From Variovorax paradoxus NBRC 15149 (lineage in GTDB: Bacteria > Pseudomonadota > Gammaproteobacteria > Burkholderiales > Burkholderiaceae_C), in the NCBI RefSeq assembly GCF_001591365.1, contig NZ_BCUT01000001.1, positions 1,116,001-1,180,000 of the forward strand: a DNA stretch of 64,000 bases, written 5' to 3'. Both the position numbers and the translations under genes were made by a program. The notes beneath the pieces were generated by a model. That model saw only the letters and a program-made list of their open reading frames with translations, was not told the DNA's origin and ran no database searches. Below, piece by piece: positions 25,043 to 35,531 of the stretch; position 1 is the stretch's first letter, and each line of letters starts with the position of its first letter.

Positions 25043-26551
25043 TCAGGCCAATGCGTGCTGCGCCAGCGCAGCCTGCAGCTTGTGGCCGTGTTCGTCGGCA
25101 AGCGCCGCATCGCGCAGCTCGCGCAGCGTGGCTGGGGCCAGCGCCGCACCGGCGCGTTCGACCGCGCGCATCACGGTGTCGTAGTTGCGGATGCCGCGCT
25201 CGTGCGTGTCGCTGTAGCCCTTGACCAGGCGCTGGCACTGCGCGAGCTCGACGGCCAGTTCGGGGTTGCGCTTCGCGGTGGCGGCGATGCGCTGCAGCCA
25301 TTCCTCGATGCGGCGGTTTTCCTCCGCGTAGCGCATCGTCGAGCGGCGCCAGCGCTTCATGGCCGCGACGGTGCGCAGCATCAGGTAGCCGCGCAGCGAA
25401 CTGGTCTGGATCACGCGGCCGTGCTGCGTGAAGCGCTCGACGATCCTCTTCGGCAGCGTGGAATTCATGAGCCAGCGGCCGATGCCGCCCGGCAGCGTCT
25501 CGCAGATTTCCTGCAGGCGCGGATGCATGTATTCGTTGATGGCAAGCACCTGGCCGGGCTGCACGCGCGCTTCGCCGCGCACGCGCTCGAAGCGGGTGGC
25601 ACGGGTCTTGAGCGCAGCCACGCGGGCCGTGTCTTCGTACGACATCCAGAGCGCCAGATGGCGCGCAGTCTCGCGCAGCAGCCGCTGGTCGCCATCGACC
25701 GGCAGCGCCGCCACGGCAGCCATGCGGTCGAGATACAGGCTGGCATAGGCCGCGTCCTGGTAGTCGATCAGGCGGCGCACGCCTTCGAGCAGCAGGCCGT
25801 GCGCCGCAGCAGGAAATTCGCGCTGCACACGCTCGACCAAGGCACGCACGGCCGGATGGCGCGGCTGCGGCGTTGGCATGGCCGCTGCCGCTTCCGGCGG
25901 CGCCTCGCCGTCGTCGCCGCCCTGCGCACGCGCAAATGCTGCACCAAAGGCCTTGAGGCTGGGCTTCACGCCGACGCCGCCGCGCTCGATGGTGGCCTCG
26001 AACTGCGCGCGGCTGAACGGCAGCACGCCCGAGCCCGCCAGCGCGCCGAACAGCACGGCGCTGATCACGCTGCCCGAAGCTTCGGCCGCCTGCGCCATGT
26101 CGAAGCGGATGAAGCGCTTGGCGGCCCGCGCGGTGTGCGCGAGCAACTGCGCGCTGTCGACGCGGCCGTCGCCGAGCGCGCTCTTCTCGGCAATGGAGAA
26201 CACGCGGTGCGTGGATGCGATCAGCGTGGTGCGGTCGCTGGTGACGAGCCCGCGCTGCACCGCGCGTCCCGCCTCCATGAGTTCCGAAGCCAGCACCACG
26301 TCGACATCGCCCGGCAGCGGCATCAGCGCGAGCACGGGGCGGCCGCCATCCGCCTCGGCCTGCGCATTGGGATACAGCTCGACGTAGTAAATGGTGGCGC
26401 CGGTGCGCTGCGCCACGCCGGGCACCGAGGTGGTCTGCGCGACGTAGCCGTTGGCCTCGCCCATGTCGACGATCCAGTCGGCCAGCACGCCGCCGCCCTC
26501 GCCGCCCATGGCAAGGATCGCGATCTTGATCGGTTGCGCCTTGTTCGTCAT
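25043..26551 (-). CDS. indolepyruvate oxidoreductase beta-subunit family protein
   Basis: A 502-residue protein. Residues 1-190 are the gamma-type domain of 2-oxoacid oxidoreductases (ILAMGGEGGGVLADWIVD, SVPGVAQRTGATIYYVE). The remaining 300 residues are a helical extension found in a subgroup of such proteins. With the alpha subunit it would turn indole-3-pyruvate, or another aryl-pyruvate, into the acyl-CoA, passing electrons to an iron-sulfur acceptor. The start at 26551 follows TGAAGCG; an in-frame ATG at 26566 overlaps the upstream stop and is possible. Confidence 0.85.
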   Translation of the reverse strand: MTNKAQPIKIAILAMGGEGGGVLADWIVDMGEANGYVAQTTSVPGVAQRTGATIYYVELYPNAQAEADGGRPVLALMPLPGDVDVVLASELMEAGRAVQRGLVTSDRTTLIASTHRVFSIAEKSALGDGRVDSAQLLAHTARAAKRFIRFDMAQAAEASGSVISAVLFGALAGSGVLPFSRAQFEATIERGGVGVKPSLKAFGAAFARAQGGDDGEAPPEAAAAMPTPQPRHPAVRALVERVQREFPAAAHGLLLEGVRRLIDYQDAAYASLYLDRMAAVAALPVDGDQRLLRETARHLALWMSYEDTARVAALKTRATRFERVRGEARVQPGQVLAINEYMHPRLQEICETLPGGIGRWLMNSTLPKRIVERFTQHGRVIQTSSLRGYLMLRTVAAMKRWRRSTMRYAEENRRIEEWLQRIAATAKRNPELAVELAQCQRLVKGYSDTHERGIRNYDTVMRAVERAGAALAPATLRELRDAALADEHGHKLQAALAQHALA

Positions 26552-26555
26552 CGCT

Positions 26556-28748
26556 TCAGAAGGCATAGGTTTCGCGGCGGCGCGCTTCGCCGCGCTGCAG
26601 CCAGCCGATAATGGCGGCGCGCAGGCGCTCGCGCAGCAGGTCCCAGCGGCTCGGGTTGCTCACGATCTGCGCCTTGTAGAAGGAGGGGCACAGCACCGCC
26701 GCATGCGAGACCTCGCCGCACACGCCGCAGCCCACGCAGCTGTCGAGCACGGTGGCCACCGGATCGGTGCGCAGCGGATCGGGGTTGGGCTTGATCGAGA
26801 GCGAGGGGCAGCCCGACAGGCGGATGCACGAGTGGTCGCCCGTGCAGGTGTCGGAATCGACGCCGAACTTCTCGCGCACCATGCGCTTGCCGTCGGCGAT
26901 GGCCTTGCGCACCAGCGGCTTCTCGCGGCGCTGCTTGTTGAGCATGCATTCCGACTGCGCGATCAGCACCTTGGGGCCCTTCTTCGACGTGGTGAGCGCT
27001 TCTTTCAGCGCGTCGCGCATGCCGGCGACGTCATAGGTGCGGCGCAGCGTCTTAACCCATTCCACGCCCACCCCGCGCACCGCGCGCTCGATCTCGTGGC
27101 CGGTGCTGCGCGTCTTGTTGACGGCGTTCGACGAGAGGATGTCCTGCCCGCCCGTGGCCGAGGTGTAGTTGTTGTCGACGACGATGGTGAGGTTGTCGCT
27201 CTTGTTGAACACCGCGTTGGCCACGCCGCTGGTCAGTCCGTTGTGCCAGAAGCCGCCGTCGCCCATCATCGAGATCGCGCGCTTGCCTGCCGGCGCATTG
27301 AGCGCCGCCGCGCCGGCACCGCCCAGGCCGTAGCCCATGGTGGTGTTGCCGATGTTGAAGGGCGGCAGGATCGAGAACAGGTGGCAGCCGATGTCGGCGC
27401 TCACGTGGTGCGGACCCAGCTCGCGCTCGACCAGCTTCATCGCGCTGAAGATGGGCCGCTCGGGGCAGCCGGTGCAAAAGCCCGGCGGGCGCGCATGCAC
27501 GACCTCGGCGAGCGCGGTGGACGGCTGCGCCGGCTCCGGCGCGGCATCGACGCCGATGGCCGCCACTTCCTTGAGCGGAATCACCTTGCGCACCGGCGCA
27601 GGCACCGGCAGCGGCGCGAGGCGCCCGTAGCGCTCGCAGAAGCTGCGCGCGCCCTTCAGCAGTTCGGATGCGGTGTACTCGCCGGCCACGGGCAGCATGT
27701 CCTTGCCATGCAGCGCGGTGGCCGAGCCGGCCTGCCGCAGGATGGTCGCGAGGTTCTGTTCGACGAAGTTGGGCTGGCCCTCCTCCACGATCAGCACCGC
27801 GCGCTTGCCTTCGCAGAAGCGGATCACCTCGCTCTCGATGACCGGGTAGGCCACGTTCATCACATAGAGCGGCACCTGCGTGTTGCCGTACACGTCGGCC
27901 AGGCCGAGCCGCTCGAGCGCGCGCAGCAGCGTGTTGTAGCTGCCGCCCTGCACGATGATGCCGATGTCGTCGGCGTCTTCGGAGAAGAACTCGTTGAGCT
28001 GGCGCTCCTCGATGAAGCGCACGGCCGCGGGCCAGCGGTCCCGCACCTTCTCCTGCTCGTGCACGAAGCTCGCGGGCGGCAGCACGATGCGGCCGACGTC
28101 GCGCTGCGGATTTTCGAGCGCGTCCTTCAGCGTGAACTTCGCGCGCTTGTTGTCGCCGGCAATGAAGTGGCCGTGCACATGGCAGGCGCGGATGCGCAGC
28201 TGCAGCATCACGGGCGTGTTGCTGGCCTCCGAAAGATCGAAGCCCTGCTTCACCGCATCGACGATGCTCGGCAGGTTGGGCCGCGGATCGAGCAGCCAGA
28301 TCTGCGACTTCATCGCGAAGGCATGGCTGCGCTCCTGCATGATCGAGGAGCCCTCGCCGTAGTCCTCGCCCACGATGATCAGCGCGCCGCCGGTCACGCC
28401 GCCCGAAGCCAGGTTGGCCAGCGCGTCCGAGGCCACGTTGGTACCCACGGTAGCCTTGAAGGTGACGGCGCCGCGCAACGGGTAGTTGACGGAAGCGGCC
28501 AGCGTGGCGGCCGCGGTGGCTTCGCTCGCGCTGTTCTCGAAGCGGATGCCCTGCTCGGCGAGGATGTCCTGCGCATCGGCCAGCACATCCATCAGGTGCG
28601 AGATGGGTGCCCCCTGGTAGCCCGCCACATAGGAAACTCCCGATTCGAGCAAAGCCTTGGTGACCGCCAGAATGCCTTCACCGCGAAACACATCTCCGCC
28701 AGAAAGCCGCAGCTTCTTGACTTCTTCGACGAACGAACGCTCAGCCAT
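26556..28748 (-). CDS. indolepyruvate oxidoreductase alpha-subunit family protein
   Basis: A 730-residue thiamine-diphosphate enzyme of the IorA type. The order is a pyrimidine-binding domain (GYQGAPISHL, ASEATAAATLAASVN), a central domain, a TPP domain (MGDGGFWHNG) and a C-terminal ferredoxin-like part with CTGDHSC, SGCPSL and CVGCGVCGE...LCPSF for [4Fe-4S] clusters. AAGGA precedes the ATG at 28748; the longer frame to 28835 runs into the control region. It is the first gene of the long minus-strand unit, divergent from marR. It could make indoleacetyl-CoA from indolepyruvate, or act on a late aryl-oxoacid. Confidence 0.87.
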   Translation of the reverse strand: MAERSFVEEVKKLRLSGGDVFRGEGILAVTKALLESGVSYVAGYQGAPISHLMDVLADAQDILAEQGIRFENSASEATAAATLAASVNYPLRGAVTFKATVGTNVASDALANLASGGVTGGALIIVGEDYGEGSSIMQERSHAFAMKSQIWLLDPRPNLPSIVDAVKQGFDLSEASNTPVMLQLRIRACHVHGHFIAGDNKRAKFTLKDALENPQRDVGRIVLPPASFVHEQEKVRDRWPAAVRFIEERQLNEFFSEDADDIGIIVQGGSYNTLLRALERLGLADVYGNTQVPLYVMNVAYPVIESEVIRFCEGKRAVLIVEEGQPNFVEQNLATILRQAGSATALHGKDMLPVAGEYTASELLKGARSFCERYGRLAPLPVPAPVRKVIPLKEVAAIGVDAAPEPAQPSTALAEVVHARPPGFCTGCPERPIFSAMKLVERELGPHHVSADIGCHLFSILPPFNIGNTTMGYGLGGAGAAALNAPAGKRAISMMGDGGFWHNGLTSGVANAVFNKSDNLTIVVDNNYTSATGGQDILSSNAVNKTRSTGHEIERAVRGVGVEWVKTLRRTYDVAGMRDALKEALTTSKKGPKVLIAQSECMLNKQRREKPLVRKAIADGKRMVREKFGVDSDTCTGDHSCIRLSGCPSLSIKPNPDPLRTDPVATVLDSCVGCGVCGEVSHAAVLCPSFYKAQIVSNPSRWDLLRERLRAAIIGWLQRGEARRRETYAF

Positions 28749-28805
28749 GTCGGTCCTTGTTCTCTCTCGTGGGACGGTGCGTGCAAGCTGCCGCACCGTG
28801 CTTTC

Positions 28806-28843
28806 TATAATGTTGACAAATGAATGTATCCACAATCATGAAT
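28806..28843. promoter_or_regulatory. divergent control region between iorA-like gene and marR
   Basis: The 159-base gap 28749-28907 contains an A+T-rich core. On the minus strand TTGTGG (28835-28830), 17 bases, then CATTAT (28812-28807) would drive the iad-type unit. On the plus strand TATAAT (28806-28811) and TTGACA (28813-28818) occur. Two direct repeats, ACAA-ATGAAT (28816-28825) and ACAATC-ATGAAT (28832-28843), with the ATGAAT parts 18 bases apart, overlap these elements and are candidate MarR contacts. Confidence 0.5.
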
Positions 28844-28907
28844 TACCCTAGACATGCAAGCAGCGTGCCCGCGGCTGGTTCGAGGCGCTTGGCCGTGAGG
28901 TGCCTCC

Positions 28908-29384
28908 ATGGCCGAGCAACCTCCTGAAACACATCGCTTCGTCGACGACTACTTGCCGGCGCTGCTGGCGCAGGCCAGCCAGCTGATCTCCTCGGAGTTC
29001 CACGAGGTGGCGCGGCAGCACGGCTTCTCGGTGTCGGAGTGGCGCGTGATGGCCTCGCTCGCGGGCAGCGAGCCGATCAGCATCGGCCAGCTCGCGCAGG
29101 TGACGGTGACCAAGCAGCCGACCGTCACGCGGCTGCTCGACCGCATGGAGGCACGCGGACAGGTCGAGCGGCTGCCCCACGAGAGTGATCGCCGCATCAC
29201 GCTGGTGCGCATCACGCGCAAGGGCCTGAAGGCGGTGGAGCACCTCATGGAGCTCGCGCGCGAGCATGAGCGGCGCGTGCTCGAACCCTTCGGCCTGCGG
29301 CGCGCCGAGGAACTGAAGCAGACGCTGCGGCAGATGATCGACCTGCACGTGCATGTGCCGGTCGAGGAGCCGGAAGAAGACTGA
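28908..29384 (+). CDS. MarR-family regulator divergent from the indole-acid cluster
   Basis: A 158-residue winged-helix MarR protein: ISIGQLAQVTVTKQPTVTRLLDRMEARGQVERL is the helix-turn-helix (about residues 56-90) and HESDRRITLVRITRKG the wing. GAGG precedes the start. It is transcribed away from the large catabolic unit across a shared control region, the usual layout for a repressor of an aromatic-acid pathway. In Variovorax a MarR protein beside the iad genes is reported to respond to IAA, and this is its positional counterpart. Confidence 0.9.
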   Translation: MAEQPPETHRFVDDYLPALLAQASQLISSEFHEVARQHGFSVSEWRVMASLAGSEPISIGQLAQVTVTKQPTVTRLLDRMEARGQVERLPHESDRRITLVRITRKGLKAVEHLMELAREHERRVLEPFGLRRAEELKQTLRQMIDLHVHVPVEEPEED

Positions 29385-29414
29385 AGCGCCCCGCCCCTTG
29401 CGTACGGGGGGCGG

Positions 29415-30293
29415 CTAAGGCACCAGCACCGCGCGGCCGCGATGGCCGCGCTGCGCGATCCATTCGAGCGCGACGGCGGCATCGGCCAGCGCGAAGCTGC
29501 GCACCTCCAGATGCAGGCGGCCGTCGGCCAGCCGCGCGAGCAGTTCGGGCGCCGCGGCACGGCCGGCGGCTTCGCGCCGGAACATGTTGAGCGGCAGCAG
29601 CGCCACGTCGCGCTGCAGGAAGTGCGCAATGTCCAGCTGCAGCGTCGGGCCCGCGGTGTAGCCGATGAGCACGGCGCGCCCGCCGGGCCGCACGGCCGGC
29701 AAGGCCGCCGAAAGAACGCCGCCGCCGACCGTGTCGATCAACAGGTCCGCACTCGCAGGCGGCGCGGCCGCGGCGTCCGGATCGACCGCGCGCACGGTGC
29801 AGCCAAGCTCGCGCGCCAGCTGCACGGCGAGCGAGCCCACGGCGCCGCTCGCACCCGTGACCAGCACCTGCTCGCCGGCCTGCAGCTTCGCGACTTCATG
29901 CAGCGCCACCCATGCCGACGTGGTGGGCGAGAAGAACGCGGCGCCCACCGCCATCGGGAGCGCGTCGGGCAGCAGGCCCAGCGCCTCGTCGGGTGCATCG
30001 ATCTGCTCGCACCAGGTGCCGTCGAACAGCGTGCCCAGCCCGCTGCCGCGCAGCCACACGCGCGCTCCGGTGGCAAAGCGCCCGCTGGCCACGACGATGC
30101 CCGCGGCCTCCACGCCCGGCGTGTAGGGCAGCGGCGGATGGCGCAGGAAGCTGCCGCGCCACACAGTGCGGTCGATGTGGCCGACGGTGGCGGCCTGCAT
30201 GCGAACGATGGTGCGGCCGGCCTGTGGCACCGGGTCGGGCAGGTCTTCGAGCACCGGCACCGCGTCGAAGCCATGGATGCGGATGGCTTTCAT
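29415..30293 (-). CDS. zinc-independent alcohol dehydrogenase/quinone oxidoreductase-like protein (MDR)
   Basis: A 292-residue medium-chain dehydrogenase/reductase. It has an N-terminal GroES-like domain (VGHIDRTVWRG, YTPGVEAAGIV) and a Rossmann domain with VTGASGAVGS. It is shorter than usual for the family (about 320-340). Structural and catalytic zinc ligands are absent, as in quinone oxidoreductases. It is the last gene of the operon begun by the opine-dehydrogenase-like gene; start overlaps the hydrolase stop by ATGA. Confidence 0.82.
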   Translation of the reverse strand: MKAIRIHGFDAVPVLEDLPDPVPQAGRTIVRMQAATVGHIDRTVWRGSFLRHPPLPYTPGVEAAGIVVASGRFATGARVWLRGSGLGTLFDGTWCEQIDAPDEALGLLPDALPMAVGAAFFSPTTSAWVALHEVAKLQAGEQVLVTGASGAVGSLAVQLARELGCTVRAVDPDAAAAPPASADLLIDTVGGGVLSAALPAVRPGGRAVLIGYTAGPTLQLDIAHFLQRDVALLPLNMFRREAAGRAAAPELLARLADGRLHLEVRSFALADAAVALEWIAQRGHRGRAVLVP

Positions 30294-31093
30294 GGGGGCA
30301 GCGCCGAAAGAAAGCCGAGCACCGCCTGCGCGAAGGCCTCGGGCATCTGGTCGGGCAAGGGGACCATGCCGCCTTCGATGTCGACGATGCGGGCCTGCGG
30401 CAGGTGGTGCAGCAGCTCCTCTGCATGCGGCGCAGCAAAGGGATCGGCGGTGGCGCGGATGATCAGCGCGGGCTGCGTCACGCGGCCGATGCGCTCTTCC
30501 ATGCGGTAGGACGCGACGGCCCGGTGGCCCTCCTCCACGCGATGGCCGACCTTCAATGCATCGCGCACGAAGGCCTCGAGCAGATCGGGGCGGCCTTCAG
30601 GATAGAAGTCCTGGCGCCGCTGCCAGAGTGCCGCCAGGTGGCTGCCGTCTTCACTGGGCGCCACTTCGTCGATGGGCGGCCGCTCGGCCCTTGCGATGCG
30701 AAAGGCTTCGCCGGTGTATGGCGTGGACGACAGCACGAGGCTGCGCACACGGCCCGGAAACGCCGCCGCCAGCTCGACCGCAATGACGCCGCCCGTGTGG
30801 TGCCCCACCACGTTGGCCTGCGCAATGCCCAGTGCGTCGAGCAGTTCGCCCGCCACGCGCGCCCACTGCGCAATGCTCGCGGGCACGCCGCCGTCCGCCG
30901 AATCGCCGAAACCCGCGGTGTCCATGGCAACGGCGCGGTACCGCGCGCCGATCAGCGGCAGCACCTCGCGGTATTCGGCCCAGCTGCGCGGCGACTGGTG
31001 CAGCAGCAGCACGGCCGGTGCGCTCGCATCGCCGCACGCCGCGTAGTGCACCTGCCCCACCGACAGGTCGGCAAAGGCGCGGCGGATGGTCAT
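30290..31093 (-). CDS. alpha/beta-hydrolase-fold protein with His at the nucleophile position
   Basis: A 267-residue alpha/beta-hydrolase fold protein (LLLHQSPRSWAEYREVLP, AMDTAGFGDS). The nucleophile elbow reads G97-H-H-T-G101 instead of G-x-S-x-G, so the usual Ser is replaced by His99. It may be a non-classical member such as a C-C hydrolase, lyase or cofactor-free enzyme. It is ATGA-coupled on both sides within the four-gene operon 29415-33160. Confidence 0.8.
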   Translation of the reverse strand: MTIRRAFADLSVGQVHYAACGDASAPAVLLLHQSPRSWAEYREVLPLIGARYRAVAMDTAGFGDSADGGVPASIAQWARVAGELLDALGIAQANVVGHHTGGVIAVELAAAFPGRVRSLVLSSTPYTGEAFRIARAERPPIDEVAPSEDGSHLAALWQRRQDFYPEGRPDLLEAFVRDALKVGHRVEEGHRAVASYRMEERIGRVTQPALIIRATADPFAAPHAEELLHHLPQARIVDIEGGMVPLPDQMPEAFAQAVLGFLSALPP

Positions 31094-32097
31094 GAGAGCG
31101 TCTCGCCGGCCGGCGCGCGCCACAGGCCCGCATGCTTCAACTCGCCGAGCGTGCGCGACAGCACGTCGCGCCGGTAGGTGGCGATGTCGCGGCCCTGGTA
31201 GTCGTAGAAGCCGCTGCCGCTCTTGAGGCCCAGCCGCCCTTCCTCCACCATGCGATCGACGATGGCCGGCGCGGTGTAGCGCCCCATGTCGATCGAGGCC
31301 GACATCTCGCGGCTCGCGTGGTGCAGGATGTCGCAGCCGCCGAAGTCGATGAACTCGACCACGCCGAGCGCGGCAAAGCGCAGGCCAAGGCCGTAGCGCG
31401 TGGCCTTGTCGATTTCCTCGGCGGTGGCGGCGCCCTCCTCGATCATGCGGGCCGCCTCGTTCATCACCAGCGCCTGCAGGCGCGGCACGATGTAGCCGGG
31501 CGACGCGCCGCAGACCACGGGCAGCTTGCCGATGGCCTCCATCAGCGCCTTGGTGCGCGCAAGCACGGCGGCATCGGTGCCGGGATGGCAGCTGAGCTCC
31601 ACCACGGGAATCACATAGGCCGGGTTGAGCCAGTGCATGTTCAGGAAGCGCCCGGGCAGCCGCACCAGCGCCGCGAGCTGCGTCACGAGGATGCTGCTGG
31701 TGGTGGACGTGAGGATGGCGTCGTCCCTGCAATGGCGGTTGAGCTGCTCGAAGGCCTCGCGCTTGGCCTCCATGGTTTCGGGCACGCCCTCGAACACCAG
31801 CTCGGCGGCGGCCAGCGCTTGCGGCGCATCGGCGGCGCTCACGAAATTCACCCGGCCGGCAATCGGCTGGACCTGCGCCGCGTCGATCACGCCGAGCTGC
31901 GCCAGGCCTGCAAGGCTGGCTTCGATCTCGGCCTTCGCTTCGGCCTGCAGCCGCTGCCAGGCCTCGTCGCTGCGCTGGCGCAGGTCGACCAGCGAGATGC
32001 GGTGGCCTGCATAGGCAAAGGCGATCGCGATGCCGCGCCCCATGCGGCCCGCGCCAACGGCCGCGAAGCGGGGCGGCGACGCGCGTTCATTCGCCAT
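31090..32097 (-). CDS. 3-hydroxyacyl-CoA dehydrogenase family protein
   Basis: A 335-residue NAD-dependent dehydrogenase. Dinucleotide motif GAGRMGRG is at 15-22; the catalytic-His region reads FLNMHWLNPAYVIPVVEL and is followed by a helical C-terminal domain (SGSGFYDY). It converts 3-hydroxyacyl-CoA to 3-oxoacyl-CoA or acts on a related beta-hydroxyacid. It overlaps the upstream opine-dehydrogenase-like gene by 11 bases, so the two dehydrogenases are co-made. Confidence 0.88.
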   Translation of the reverse strand: MANERASPPRFAAVGAGRMGRGIAIAFAYAGHRISLVDLRQRSDEAWQRLQAEAKAEIEASLAGLAQLGVIDAAQVQPIAGRVNFVSAADAPQALAAAELVFEGVPETMEAKREAFEQLNRHCRDDAILTSTTSSILVTQLAALVRLPGRFLNMHWLNPAYVIPVVELSCHPGTDAAVLARTKALMEAIGKLPVVCGASPGYIVPRLQALVMNEAARMIEEGAATAEEIDKATRYGLGLRFAALGVVEFIDFGGCDILHHASREMSASIDMGRYTAPAIVDRMVEEGRLGLKSGSGFYDYQGRDIATYRRDVLSRTLGELKHAGLWRAPAGETLS

Positions 32098-33160
32098 CGT
32101 GCAGCCTCTCTTCGAGCTGCGCCGCGCTCAGATCGGCCAGGCCCAGGCTTTCGAAAGTGCGCGAGCCGCGCCGCAGGTCGCGGCCGAGAAAGCCGCCGAC
32201 GATCGCCAGCAGGCCGTGCGCGATGGGCGCGTCCACCCCCGCATGGCGCGCGGCCGAGGCCAGGAAGGCGAGGCCGAGCTCGGTGTCCTCGGTGATGTAG
32301 CGGTGCGTGTGCAGGTCGATGTTCTCGCGCCAGTCGCCCGACTTGACGAGCTGCTTGTGCGCGTCGCCGTACATCCACTGGTCGTTGTTGTAGTGGTCGG
32401 CCAGCGGATAGTGCGGCGCGCGCTGCCCGAAGGCTTCGCGCACGGCCATGCGCTCCTGGTCGAGCCGGTCGGTCACGTCGCGCACGGCCCGCTGCGTGCC
32501 TTCGTTGTGGATGTCCCAGCGCTCGAAGTGCTGCAGCGGCGCGGCGTTCATCACCATCAGCGGCGGGTGGATGACCGGGCCGGCGTTCATGAGCGCACCC
32601 GAGAGCGCATTGCCGCAGCCATGCACCGCCGGGTAGGCGCGGCGGATCAGCTCGATGGCCTCGGCCTCCTTGCGCGCCGGGTAGACGCCGGTCGGCAGGC
32701 GGATGGCTCGGATCGTGACGTTCACCTCGCGCTCGCCATGCTTGCGCGCGAGGTACGGCAAGGTGCCGGTCTCGGCCCAGGCCACGTCGGCGCGGCTGCC
32801 GGCCTCTTTCACCGTCCTGGCCATCACATAGCTGCCGAAGGTGCCCGGCGGCAAAAAGACGACCTGGCCGTCGGCCAGGTGCGGCGCCATGGCCAGCGCG
32901 ATGTCGTGCTGGGCGATGGCGGGCGTGGGAATGACGATGAGCTCGGCGCCCCGGAGCGCCGCGGCGATGTCGGCGGTGGCCAATGCCAGCGGCACCTCCC
33001 GCGCGCCATCGGCGTCCTTCAGCGTGATGGCGCCGGCCTGCACCACCGGCTCCAGCGCAGCTGCATCGCGGCGCCACAGGCGCACCTCATGGCCGGCTTC
33101 GGACAGGTCCGCGGCGGCCGCATAGGCGCCGTGGCCACCACCAAGAATCGCAATTTTCAT
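32087..33160 (-). CDS. NAD/NADP octopine/nopaline dehydrogenase family protein
   Basis: A 357-residue protein with an N-terminal Rossmann domain (ILGGGHGAYAAA, residues 5-16) and a C-terminal opine-dehydrogenase-type domain (HPPLMVMNA, LADHYNNDQWMYGDAH). Opine dehydrogenases link an amino acid and a 2-oxoacid by reductive amination, or run in reverse to break down opines. It heads an operon with a 3-hydroxyacyl-CoA dehydrogenase, a hydrolase and an MDR. The upstream ATG at 33223 would extend it into the promoter and is less likely. Substrate unknown. Confidence 0.85.
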   Translation of the reverse strand: MKIAILGGGHGAYAAAADLSEAGHEVRLWRRDAAALEPVVQAGAITLKDADGAREVPLALATADIAAALRGAELIVIPTPAIAQHDIALAMAPHLADGQVVFLPPGTFGSYVMARTVKEAGSRADVAWAETGTLPYLARKHGEREVNVTIRAIRLPTGVYPARKEAEAIELIRRAYPAVHGCGNALSGALMNAGPVIHPPLMVMNAAPLQHFERWDIHNEGTQRAVRDVTDRLDQERMAVREAFGQRAPHYPLADHYNNDQWMYGDAHKQLVKSGDWRENIDLHTHRYITEDTELGLAFLASAARHAGVDAPIAHGLLAIVGGFLGRDLRRGSRTFESLGLADLSAAQLEERLHDGE

Positions 33161-33232
33161 GTTCGGACTTTGAAAGGCAGACGTCGATGAACCGGCAGCC
33201 GCGGTACGGACCGGGGGAAGCAATGCCTTATT

Positions 33233-33261
33233 ACATTACTTTTCATCAGTTCATATGTCAA
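33233..33261 (-). promoter_or_regulatory. promoter of the opine-dehydrogenase operon
   Basis: On the minus strand a perfect -35 TTGACA (33261-33256), 17 bases and TAATGT (33238-33233) lie about 70 bases before the 33160 start in an A+T-rich patch. The -10 match is modest. Confidence 0.5.
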
Positions 33262-33300
33262 TCAAGTTTCGCGCCTGTGGCCCCCGCGGAAACCCGCAAT

Positions 33301-33340
33301 GAAAAAGCCCGCGCTTCTTGCGAAGCGCGGGCTTTCTTTT
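33301..33340 (-). terminator. bidirectional terminator after the RNA helicase gene
   Basis: A stem AAGCCCGCGCTTC/GAAGCGCGGGCTT with a 4-base loop is flanked by A-rich and T-rich tracts. On the minus strand it is followed by TTTTTC and ends the helicase transcript 36 bases after the stop. Confidence 0.88.
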
Positions 33341-33375
33341 GGGGCGAGGCGGCCGGAAGGCCGCTCAGGAATGGA

Positions 33376-35298
<1,923 letters not shown>

Positions 35299-35531
35299 GT
35301 GAATATCAATCTCAAACGCGAGCGCTGCCGTAGGCGGCGCCCCGTTGGTGGTTAAAAACATCAACCATCCAACGACATTCAACTTCTGGCTTTCGCCGGA
35401 GGCTGCGGCCCTTTTTGATCAGCGGATGCGATCGGGCGCGGTGTGCAAGATAGGGAGATGCAAGAGACGCTGACCGGAAAATCCTCCAGATCAGCGAAGC
35501 CATCGATTATGGCACGACTCGGGGTTTTTAC

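Noticed and set aside
23888..28823. Two very long plus-strand frames (907 and 790 codons)
   Set aside because: Both are complementary to the IadD/IadC/IorB/IorA coding strand, have no recognisable motifs, and cross several real gene boundaries.
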